Notes under the pieces: generated by a model
What the model saw: only the letters and a program-made list of their open reading frames with translations
Told to the model about the DNA's origin: nothing
Database searches by the model: none
Source: an uncultured Clostridia bacterium
Lineage (GTDB): Bacteria; Bacillota; Clostridia; Oscillospirales; Oscillospiraceae
Reading direction: 5' to 3'
DNA length: 8,336 nucleotides
Assembly (NCBI GenBank): GCA_947177115.1
Contig: CAMWTG010000109.1
Location: 1 to 8,336 of the forward strand
In this document: positions 1 through 5,220 of the stretch, one piece after another
How the letters are laid out: every line of letters starts with the position of its first letter
Numbering within the stretch: position 1 is the first letter of the stretch
Translations under genes and position numbers: made by a program

Positions 1-562
1 TCTCCTCCTCGCCGTAGGGATGGAAGATCATCCCGGCCCTGGAGGTGCCGTCCGCATACCGCAGGCTGCCGTCCTCAAGGACCTCGTGATCCATTTCGCG
101 GTCGGATTCCTCCGGCGTATCAAAGGACACCAGGATCAATCCCCACGGTCTGGTGATCCGGTAAAGCTCGGACAGGGCTCTTTGCGCGTCTGCAGCCGTC
201 ATGTGATCCAGGACAGAACTGGCGACAACTCCGTCAAACGCTCCGTCCTCATATCCGGTGGACAGGATGCTCGCCGCCTTTACATCTGTGGTTATACCAT
301 ACTTTTCCAGACTGCGTCTGGTGATCTTGGCTGCGGCAGAAGAAATATCAAAGCTGCTTACCTGAAAACCATTGGATGCAAACGCAAGACTGTATGCGCC
401 ATAGCCGCAGGCCGCATCGCAGACAGTTTTGATGCCATGGCTTCTGAATATCTCTACTGCTTCGTCCTTCCATTGGTAATACTGTGCCAGGTTATCCGCA
501 AACGCCTCCAGTCCTCCGGCCTTCCAGCGTTCCTCCCAAAAATCTTTTTTATCCTCCTCCAT
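1..562 (-). CDS. Class I SAM-dependent methyltransferase, C-terminus cut by the window edge
   Basis: The reading frame runs leftwards from an ATG at 562 and is still open at base 1, so about 187 residues are visible and the C-terminus is missing. The protein has the Rossmann-fold methyltransferase pattern: motif I DAACGYGAYSLA near residues 49-60, an acidic residue ending strand 2 at D72 (SSFDIS) that would hold the SAM ribose, a DGVVASSVLDHM segment at 110-121, and LYRITRPWGLILVSF at 133-147, typical of Methyltransf_11/25 proteins. The substrate cannot be told; small molecules are common in this family, and a TehB-like role is only one possibility. The ATG lies 11 bases after the hydratase stop, with a modest TTAAGGT ribosome site in front, so co-transcription is likely. 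The gene looks less GC-rich than its neighbours. Confidence 0.85.
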   Translation of the reverse strand, partial: MEEDKKDFWEERWKAGGLEAFADNLAQYYQWKDEAVEIFRSHGIKTVCDAACGYGAYSLAFASNGFQVSSFDISSAAAKITRRSLEKYGITTDVKAASILSTGYEDGAFDGVVASSVLDHMTAADAQRALSELYRITRPWGLILVSFDTPEESDREMDHEVLEDGSLRYADGTSRAGMIFHPYGEEE

Positions 563-573
563 AGCTGCGTACC

Positions 574-2835
574 TTAATCCTTGCCATATCCGGCGGCATA
601 GTAATTCATCAAGCAGCCCTCCTGAAGGATCAGACGCTCGTCAGGGGTGAGGCCCGCGCATTTGAGGGGCAGATCCTGGACGCTGCCGTCCTTGCGGATG
701 ACTTTGGCGGGAATATCCTCCACGCCCTCCGCAATGGCCTTTTTCAAGCCGGGGATATACACCCAGTCGCCGTCCTCGCAGGGGAAGCCGATAGATTCAT
801 CCATGGTAAACGGCACAATGCCCCAATTGATGCAGTTGGAGCGGTACCGCTTGGTGGCGTACTCGTAGCAGATATTGGCAAACCCGCCCAGCACCTTCTG
901 GCAGGACGCCGCCTGCTCCCGGGCGGAGCCATCGCCGGGCTTGTTGGCGAACACGCAGGAGCCGATGGTGGTATGCTTCAGGTCGCCGTTTACTTTGGAG
1001 AGGATCTCCACCGCTTCGGCGGGGACCTCGCCGGCCTCCCGGGCCTCCTCCAGGGCACGGACGGCCTTGCTTCGCCCTACATACTCCGGTACCCGGCGGC
1101 TAAGGGCAAACTCGCTCAGGCCGATGGGGTTGGAGCGGTAGGAGCTGGTCTCGCCGGAGGGGATCAGCTCGTCTGTGGTGGTAACGGGGTCGTGGATCAC
1201 GGCGCACAGCTGCACCAGCAGATCGTCCTCCAGCCTGGGCATATGGGGCCAATCCTTGATATTGGGGCCGTAGCGCAGCTCCTCGCTGGGATCAGCCTTG
1301 CCGAAGCCCTCGTAGCAGCGCTTGGCGTAAACGCTGCCGTCATAGCGGTACTCCAGCTCTTCGGCGGTGGGGAGATCGTATTCGATATCGGTAGCCGCCG
1401 TCAGTACGCCGCCGTTCCGGGCGGTGGCGGCGATGGAGCGGGCATCCATCAGAGCTACGGCGGAGATCTGACCGTTTCCGGGCTTGGAGCCCTCCCGGTT
1501 GGCGAAGTTCCGGGTAGCATGGCGGATGGACAGGGCGTTGTTGGCGGGAGTATCGCCCGCGCCGAAGCAGGGGCCGCAGAAGGCGGGCTTCATCACACAC
1601 CCGGCCTCCATCAGTCTGGCCGAAACGCCGTTTTTGGTGATGGCCAGGGAGATGGGGGTGGAGGAGGGATAGACGCTCATGTCAAAATAGCCGTTGCCGA
1701 TGCTGCCGCCATCCAGGATATGGGCGGCCTCCACGATATTCTCATACATGCCGCCGGAGCAGCCCACGATCACGCCCTGGTCGCAGACAACCTTGCCGTC
1801 CACGATATTACGGCGGAGGTCCATCTTCACCTTGCCGCCCAGCTGCTTGTTGCAGGCCTCCTCCACTTCAGCAAAGATCTTCTCTGGATTTTCCTGGAGC
1901 TCATGCACGGTGTAGGCGATGGAGGGGTGGAAGGGCAATGCAATCATGCACTCCACCTTACTCAGGTCGATCTTCACTACGCTGTCGTAGTACGCGCCGT
2001 TCTGGGGTTTCAGTTCCTTGTAGTCACCGGGACGGCCGATATTCTCGTAATATTTCCGAATCGTCTCGTCCGTCTCCCAGATGGAGGTAAGGCAGCTGGT
2101 CTCGGTGGTCATCACATCGATACCAATGCGGTAGTCGCAGCTCAGCTCCTTCACACCAGGGCCAATGAACTCCAGCACCTTGTTTTTTACATCGCCGTGG
2201 GGGAAAGTAGCCGCCACCAGGGCGATGGCCACATCCTGGGGGCCCACGCCCTTGCGGGGCTTGCCGTCCAGATAGACCAGGACCACCTCGGGGGCGGACA
2301 CATCATATGTATTCTCCAGCAGCTGCTTGACCAGCTCGCCGCCGCCCTCACCTACGCCCATGCAGCCGTAAGCGCCGTAGCGGGTGTGAGAATCGGAGCC
2401 CAGGATCATTTTGCCGCAGCCGGCCAGACGCTCCCGGGCGTACTGGTGGATAACGGCCTGGTTGGCGGGAACGTAGATGCCGCCGTACTTCCTGGCGGCG
2501 GAGAGGCCGAAGGCGTGGTCATCCTCGTTGATGGTGCCGCCCACAGCGCACAGGCTGTTGTGGCAGTTGGTCATGGCGTAGGGAATGGGGAACTCTTTCA
2601 GGCCGCTGGCCTTGGCAGTCTGGATGATGCCCACGAAGGTGATGTCGTGAGAGATCAGCGCATCAAATCTGATGCGCAGCTTTTTGGGGTCCGTTCCTTT
2701 GTTGTGGGTACGCAGGATGGAGTAGGCGATGGTCTTCTCCCGGGCTTCTGCGGGGGAGGGCTGCTTCTGTGCCTCGCTGGCGGGGACGATCTGTCCGTCC
2801 AGCAGATACGCGCCCTGTTTAATGACTTCTACCAT
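574..2835 (-). CDS. Aconitase-superfamily hydratase (YbhJ-like), 753 aa
   Basis: This is a full-length [4Fe-4S] dehydratase of the aconitase superfamily. It carries the SDSHT motif at 147-151, the three expected cluster cysteines (C359 in VGCSGG, C420 and C423 in FCGPCFG), the active-site arginine segment RNFANR at 442-447, and in the C-terminal swivel domain GDGSARE at 634-640, whose Ser637 matches the catalytic serine of mitochondrial aconitase. The canonical GSCTNS motif is replaced by VGCSGG, so it is not a textbook citrate/isocitrate enzyme. Its length and layout recall the poorly characterised E. coli YbhJ group, and the substrate is open. The frame is open up to 3114, but the ATG at 2835 has an ideal GGAGG site (2849-2845) and the upstream part is low-complexity and contains the promoter, so 2835 is the start. 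The methyltransferase gene follows after 11 bases. Confidence 0.9.
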   Translation of the reverse strand: MVEVIKQGAYLLDGQIVPASEAQKQPSPAEAREKTIAYSILRTHNKGTDPKKLRIRFDALISHDITFVGIIQTAKASGLKEFPIPYAMTNCHNSLCAVGGTINEDDHAFGLSAARKYGGIYVPANQAVIHQYARERLAGCGKMILGSDSHTRYGAYGCMGVGEGGGELVKQLLENTYDVSAPEVVLVYLDGKPRKGVGPQDVAIALVAATFPHGDVKNKVLEFIGPGVKELSCDYRIGIDVMTTETSCLTSIWETDETIRKYYENIGRPGDYKELKPQNGAYYDSVVKIDLSKVECMIALPFHPSIAYTVHELQENPEKIFAEVEEACNKQLGGKVKMDLRRNIVDGKVVCDQGVIVGCSGGMYENIVEAAHILDGGSIGNGYFDMSVYPSSTPISLAITKNGVSARLMEAGCVMKPAFCGPCFGAGDTPANNALSIRHATRNFANREGSKPGNGQISAVALMDARSIAATARNGGVLTAATDIEYDLPTAEELEYRYDGSVYAKRCYEGFGKADPSEELRYGPNIKDWPHMPRLEDDLLVQLCAVIHDPVTTTDELIPSGETSSYRSNPIGLSEFALSRRVPEYVGRSKAVRALEEAREAGEVPAEAVEILSKVNGDLKHTTIGSCVFANKPGDGSAREQAASCQKVLGGFANICYEYATKRYRSNCINWGIVPFTMDESIGFPCEDGDWVYIPGLKKAIAEGVEDIPAKVIRKDGSVQDLPLKCAGLTPDERLILQEGCLMNYYAAGYGKD

Positions 2836-2961
2836 ACAAGTTTTCCTCCATTTATTGGCGGCGGGCCTGGTGGCCGCCTGCCGTATGTGATGGCTTGAGT
2901 GTAGCACAACAAAACTTTTTTGTGAATAGTTAATAAGTAAAAAAGAGGTTTCTTTCTGAAA

Positions 2962-2990
2962 ATTGTAGACTTGACGAATAAATAGGACAA
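2962..2990 (-). promoter_or_regulatory. Sigma-A-type promoter for the hydratase-methyltransferase operon
   Basis: Read on the minus strand, TTGTCC (2990-2985, 4 of 6 to TTGACA) and TACAAT (2967-2962, 5 of 6 to TATAAT) are separated by exactly 17 bases. Transcription would start near 2955, giving a leader of about 120 bases before the ATG at 2835. Confidence 0.65.
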
Positions 2991-2997
2991 AATAGAA

Positions 2998-3035
2998 CTG
3001 TTTTGCAACGGCGCGGGAGCATTCCTGCAAAACAG
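2998..3035. repeat. Perfect 10-bp inverted repeat upstream of the hydratase promoter
   Basis: CTGTTTTGCA (2998-3007) and TGCAAAACAG (3026-3035) are exact reverse complements separated by 18 bases. The near arm is only 7 bases from the -35 box of the minus-strand promoter, on its upstream side, where an activator would bind. Function is inferred. Confidence 0.7.
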
Positions 3036-3052
3036 CGGCGTCTATGCAGGAA
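3022..3052. repeat. Second inverted repeat sharing an arm with the 2998-3035 repeat
   Basis: TTCCTGCA (3022-3029) is an exact reverse complement of TGCAGGAA (3045-3052), with a 15-base spacer. Its left arm overlaps the right arm of the preceding inverted repeat at 3026-3029, so the two pairings exclude each other. Confidence 0.6.
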
Positions 3053-3169
3053 AAATTGCGGACCAGAGAGGAACGGATGAAAAATCTTTTTTCCGCTGCG
3101 GCAAAAAATTGCACAAATCCTCCAAGTGGCAGCCCGGAGGAACGGGCGGCAGGCTATATGCCGGGGCCA

Positions 3170-3178
3170 TGGTATATT
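3170..3178 (+). promoter_or_regulatory. Possible extended -10 promoter for the 77-residue gene
   Basis: TGG followed by TATATT (5 of 6 to TATAAT) forms an extended -10 at 3170-3178. No good -35 is visible at the right distance. A start near 3185 would give a leader of about 58 bases. Confidence 0.35.
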
Positions 3179-3204
3179 ATTCTGAATTTTGCCGCAGAAT
3201 AATA
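3175..3204. repeat. Perfect 10-bp inverted repeat overlapping the -10 (operator candidate)
   Basis: TATTATTCTG (3175-3184) and CAGAATAATA (3195-3204) are exact reverse complements with a 10-base spacer. The repeat overlaps the candidate -10 and start point of the downstream gene, so a bound repressor would block it. A transcript starting near 3185 would lack the left arm, which favours a DNA site over an RNA hairpin. Confidence 0.65.
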
Positions 3205-3242
3205 GGAAACGTCTCATCTGAGTGAAGAAAGGAGGGAAAACC

Positions 3243-3476
3243 ATGAAAACTTATGAGGTCATCAAGGAAGAATATATCCCCTGTACCGGAGGTATGCTGC
3301 CGGACCGGCGGGAGATCCTGGAGCTGCGTCTGGAGAGTCCCGCGCTGTATGTTCAGGACCAGTACCGCCGGGAGCGCAGCGTGGAGTTCCTGGCCACCGA
3401 GTATGATGGAAGTCCGGTCATCGAGGCTCTGCTGGAGGGTGGCCGGAAACATCGGTATATCTTCAGCGAGGTATGA
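3243..3476 (+). CDS. Unrecognised small protein, 77 aa
   Basis: I do not recognise this family. The ATG at 3243 has a near-perfect AAAGGAGGG site (3228-3235) with a 7-base spacing; an in-frame GTG at 3222 lies upstream of that site and is unlikely. The protein is charged and soluble-looking, with no signal peptide or membrane segment. It begins MKTYEVIKEEYIPCTGG, has one cysteine (C14), a PDRREILELRLESP stretch, and ends in an EYDGSPVIEALLEGGRKHRYIFSEV-like tail of strand and helix character. It is a single-gene unit: possible promoter and inverted repeat upstream, intrinsic terminator 78 bases downstream, sigG beyond. A sporulation role is possible only by position. The strong ribosome site, terminator and sensible codon use support it as real. 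Confidence 0.7.
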   Translation: MKTYEVIKEEYIPCTGGMLPDRREILELRLESPALYVQDQYRRERSVEFLATEYDGSPVIEALLEGGRKHRYIFSEV

Positions 3477-3554
3477 CGCGGCTTTTTGATTATATGGTCC
3501 ACCCAGCGGCCTGCGGACACCAGCACGTTTCCCGACAGGTTATAATAAATAGCT

Positions 3555-3589
3555 GTGCGCGAGGCGCTTTCAGCGCCTCGCGTACTTTT
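3555..3589 (+). terminator. Intrinsic terminator after the 77-residue gene
   Basis: A 14-bp stem with one G-T wobble pairs 3555-3568 with 3572-3585 around a 3-base loop (TTC). TTTT follows directly. It separates the small gene from sigG. Confidence 0.75.
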
Positions 3590-3669
3590 GGGTGTTTGGA
3601 ACAACGGCCTGGATGACTGTATATTCCAACGCGGCCCCCGCGCCCGACAAAACCTCTATTTTTCCTCCC

Positions 3670-3698
3670 GTATAATCTCCCCGGTCAGGGGAAAACTG
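3670..3698 (+). promoter_or_regulatory. Candidate sigma-F/sigma-G promoter of sigG
   Basis: GTATA (3670-3674) fits the forespore -35 consensus GYWTA, and GGGAAAACTG (3689-3698) fits the sigma-F -10 pattern GGNNANANT, with a 14-base gap (usual about 15). In B. subtilis sigG is transcribed by sigma-F and by sigma-G. An overlapping TATAAT at 3671-3676 could serve sigma-A but has no matching -35. Predicted start is near 3705. Confidence 0.4.
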
Positions 3699-3721
3699 CC
3701 TTTGTAAGTTTTCGCCAAAGG
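3699..3721 (+). promoter_or_regulatory. Hairpin that would cover the sigG ribosome binding site
   Basis: CCTTTG (3699-3704) pairs exactly with CAAAGG (3716-3721) around an 11-base loop. The right arm includes most of the AAAGGGG Shine-Dalgarno (3717-3723), which sits 8 bases before the GTG start. An RBS-occluding leader hairpin that lowers translation is known for B. subtilis sigG. Confidence 0.5.
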
Positions 3722-3731
3722 GGATGAGGAC

Positions 3732-4502
3732 GTGCAGGGAAAGGTGGAGATCTGCGGGGTAAATACCTCAAAATTGAAGGTTCTGCGCAACGAGGAGACA
3801 ATGGAGCTGCTGCGGCGGACCAAGGAGGGGGATAAGGAGGCCAGGGAGAAGCTGATCCAGGGGAACTTGCGGCTGGTGCTGTCGGTGATTCAGAAATTCA
3901 TGGGCCGGGGAGAAAATGCAGATGACCTGTTCCAGGTGGGCTGTGTAGGGCTCATCAAGGCCATTGACAATTTTGACATCACCCAGCCGGTGCGCTTTTC
4001 CACATATGGCGTGCCTATGATCGTGGGAGAGATTCGCCGCTACCTCCGGGACAACAGCGCTATTCGGGTCAGCCGTAGCATGCGGGACACCGCTTATAAG
4101 GTGATGCAGGCCAGAGAGCGGCTGATGGCCCAGTCCCAGCGGGAACCCACGGTGGAGCAGCTGGCGGCGGAGCTGGGGATCCCCCGGGAGGACGTGGTAT
4201 TTGCCATGGATGCCATCATGGATCCGGTGAGCCTCTTCGAGCCGGTGTACTCCGACAGCGGCGATACCGTATGCGTTATGGATCAGGTGAAGGATACCAA
4301 AAACACCGATGAGCGCTGGCTGGAGCATATCGCTTTGAAAGATGCCCTGGAGCGGCTGGGAGAGCGTGAGAAGCATATCCTTGCCCTCCGCTTTTACGAG
4401 GGCAAGACCCAAATGGAGGTTTCCGCCGAGGTGGGCATTTCTCAGGCACAGGTGAGCCGGCTGGAGAAAAACGCGCTGAAGACAATACAGAAGAACATTT
4501 GA
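3732..4502 (+). CDS. sigG: RNA polymerase sporulation sigma factor SigG, 256 aa
   Basis: This is the late forespore sigma-70 family factor that directs core polymerase to genes for spore protection and germination. The N-terminus KVEICGVNTSKL is the hallmark of SigG, as opposed to SigF or SigE. Region 2 spans about 45-107, with NLRLVLSVIQKF, the core-binding DLFQVGCVGLIKAIDNFD and RFSTYGVPMIVGEIRRYLRD for -10 recognition. Region 3 covers about 112-185 (IRVSRSMRD, DPVSLFEPVYSD). The region 4 helix-turn-helix TQMEVSAEVGISQAQVSRLE at 226-245 reads the -35. Length matches the family (about 260). The GTG start gives the expected N-terminus and has AAAGGGG 8 bases upstream. ylmC/ymxH follows after 54 bases, as a Bacillus-like sporulation context, but spoIIGA and sigE are not upstream here. 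Confidence 0.97.
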   Translation: MQGKVEICGVNTSKLKVLRNEETMELLRRTKEGDKEAREKLIQGNLRLVLSVIQKFMGRGENADDLFQVGCVGLIKAIDNFDITQPVRFSTYGVPMIVGEIRRYLRDNSAIRVSRSMRDTAYKVMQARERLMAQSQREPTVEQLAAELGIPREDVVFAMDAIMDPVSLFEPVYSDSGDTVCVMDQVKDTKNTDERWLEHIALKDALERLGEREKHILALRFYEGKTQMEVSAEVGISQAQVSRLEKNALKTIQKNI

Positions 4503-4556
4503 TGAGATAGGACATTCCCTGGCCGGCATACACTCTTCGTGAGAGGGGTGACGGCT

Positions 4557-4841
4557 ATGCAATGCAGGATGGTAGAGATGCGGTGCAAAGAGGTGATCAA
4601 TATCTGCGATGGCTGCCGCATCGGATATGTGGGAGATGTGGAGGTACTGCTGCCGGAGGGAAAGGTAGCGGCGCTGGTAGTCCCGGGGCCCTGCCGTTTT
4701 TTTGGACTGTTCGGGCGGGGGGAGGAGTTTTATATCCCCTGGGAGTGCATCAAACAGATCGGGGACGATATCATCCTCATCGACAAGCCCGCCCAGCGGC
4801 GTCCGCCCTATAAGCGGCCGCGGCGGCGGGGCGCATTCTGA
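4557..4841 (+). CDS. ylmC: YlmC/YmxH-family sporulation protein (PRC-barrel), 94 aa
   Basis: A small PRC-barrel-like protein whose family is conserved in spore formers, with no defined biochemical role. Family features are VINICDGCRIGYVGDVEV (residues 13-30), GKVAALVVPGPCRFFGLFGRGEEF (35-58), then YIPWECIKQIGDDIILID (59-76), which ends the barrel. The last 18 residues form a basic, proline-rich tail (KPAQRRPPYKRPRRRGAF) not seen in the shorter B. subtilis YlmC. There is a CxxC pair (C17, C20) and further cysteines at 3, 10, 46 and 64. GTG codons at 4539 and 4548 are in frame, but the ATG at 4557 has GAGAGGGG at the right distance and gives the family N-terminus. It lies 54 bases after sigG with no terminator between, so it is probably co-transcribed. 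Confidence 0.88.
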   Translation: MQCRMVEMRCKEVINICDGCRIGYVGDVEVLLPEGKVAALVVPGPCRFFGLFGRGEEFYIPWECIKQIGDDIILIDKPAQRRPPYKRPRRRGAF

Positions 4842-4882
4842 GGGCAGTTTCCGGAAAACGGGCGGTAAAATTGAAAAAGGTA

Positions 4883-4911
4883 TTGAAATCAGCGGAATAT
4901 TGGGGTATACT
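4883..4911 (+). promoter_or_regulatory. Sigma-A promoter of the DUF1858 gene
   Basis: TTGAAA (4883-4888, 5 of 6) and TATACT (4906-4911, 5 of 6) are separated by exactly 17 bases. Transcription would start near 4918, about 49 bases before the ATG at 4967. This is the best vegetative promoter in the window. Confidence 0.8.
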
Positions 4912-4922
4912 ATTTCCGCTGA
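4889..4922. repeat. Perfect 9-bp inverted repeat embracing the -10 box
   Basis: TCAGCGGAA (4889-4897) and TTCCGCTGA (4914-4922) are exact reverse complements with a 16-base gap. The left arm starts directly after the -35 and the right arm covers the predicted start point. A transcript from this promoter would lack the left arm, so a repressor operator is likelier than an RNA hairpin. The regulator is unknown. Confidence 0.7.
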
Positions 4923-4966
4923 AGTAGCACAGCAGAGAAAAGATAAAGAACTTGGAGGTTTTTCCC

Positions 4967-5167
4967 ATGGTTACCATTACCAAAGATACTATCATCGGCG
5001 ATATCCTGGATATGGCCCCCCAGACCGCTCCCATCTTCCTGTCCATTGGCATGCACTGCCTGGGCTGCCCCAGCAGCCGGGGCGAAACCGTTGCCGAGGC
5101 CTGCGCCGTTCACGGCGTGGATGTGGAGAAACTGCTGGAGGCCGTTAACGCCGAGGCCAATAAGTAA
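4967..5167 (+). CDS. DUF1858 / hybrid-cluster-associated redox disulfide domain protein, 66 aa
   Basis: A stand-alone small domain of the DUF1858 type, also described as the redox disulfide domain associated with hybrid cluster proteins. The pattern is visible throughout: ITKDTIIGDILDMAPQTAPIFLSIGMHCLGCPSSRGETVAEACAVHGVD, with the key pair C31-x2-C34 just after GMH and a third cysteine at C46. The vicinal pair could form a disulfide or bind a metal or cluster; the function is not established and no hybrid cluster gene is nearby. The ATG has TTGGAGG with 8 bases of spacing; an in-frame TTG at 4952 lies inside that ribosome site and is rejected. It has its own promoter and a terminator, so it is probably a monocistronic unit. 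Confidence 0.9.
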   Translation: MVTITKDTIIGDILDMAPQTAPIFLSIGMHCLGCPSSRGETVAEACAVHGVDVEKLLEAVNAEANK

Positions 5168-5181
5168 ACGAATCCATGAAT

Positions 5182-5220
5182 GGAGGGCTCATAGGTCATT
5201 CTTGTGAGCCCTTCCTTTCT
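5182..5220 (+). terminator. Intrinsic terminator after the DUF1858 gene
   Basis: AGGGCTCATA (5184-5193) pairs with TGTGAGCCCT (5203-5212), 10 bp with one wobble and a 9-base loop, followed by the T-rich TTCCTTTCT. It begins 15 bases after the DUF1858 stop and ends 22 bases before the trmK start. Confidence 0.7.

Larger units (their letters stand above)
2836..3242. other. Divergent intergenic control region
   Basis: About 400 bases separate two divergently oriented genes and contain no frame that looks coding. The part from 2890 to 3110 is AT-rich with A and T runs, unlike the GC-rich flanks. It holds the hydratase promoter (2962-2990), a weak plus-strand -10 (3173-3178), and perfect inverted repeats at 2998-3035, 3022-3052 and 3175-3204. 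A GC-rich 6-bp stem (2857-2862 with 2873-2878) lies in the hydratase leader, 7 bases before the ribosome site. Confidence 0.7.

Noticed and set aside
973..2898. 641-codon open frame on the plus strand opposite the hydratase gene
   Set aside because: It is the antisense frame of a well-conserved aconitase-family gene. The translation is Gly/Ala/Val/His-rich without recognisable motifs and has no good ribosome site.
3090..3108. Hairpin with flanking T and A runs near 3085-3108 considered as a terminator
   Set aside because: The T run precedes rather than follows the GC stem on both strands, so it does not have terminator polarity.
2836..3114. 93-residue N-terminal extension of the hydratase
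   Set aside because: It has no family similarity, covers the predicted promoter and leader, and the ATG at 2835 has an ideal ribosome site.
3541..3546. Perfect TATAAT that could be a -10 box
   Set aside because: There is no -35 at 16-18 bases, and transcription would start at the terminator hairpin (3555-3589), so no useful product is expected.
3768..4562. 264-codon minus-strand frame opposite sigG
   Set aside because: It is a shadow of sigG, which has clear region 2, 3 and 4 motifs. The translation is His/Leu-rich and meaningless.
4814..4821. GCGGCCGC palindrome
   Set aside because: It is part of the Arg-rich tail codons of the YlmC/YmxH gene, and GC-rich palindromes of this size are expected there.
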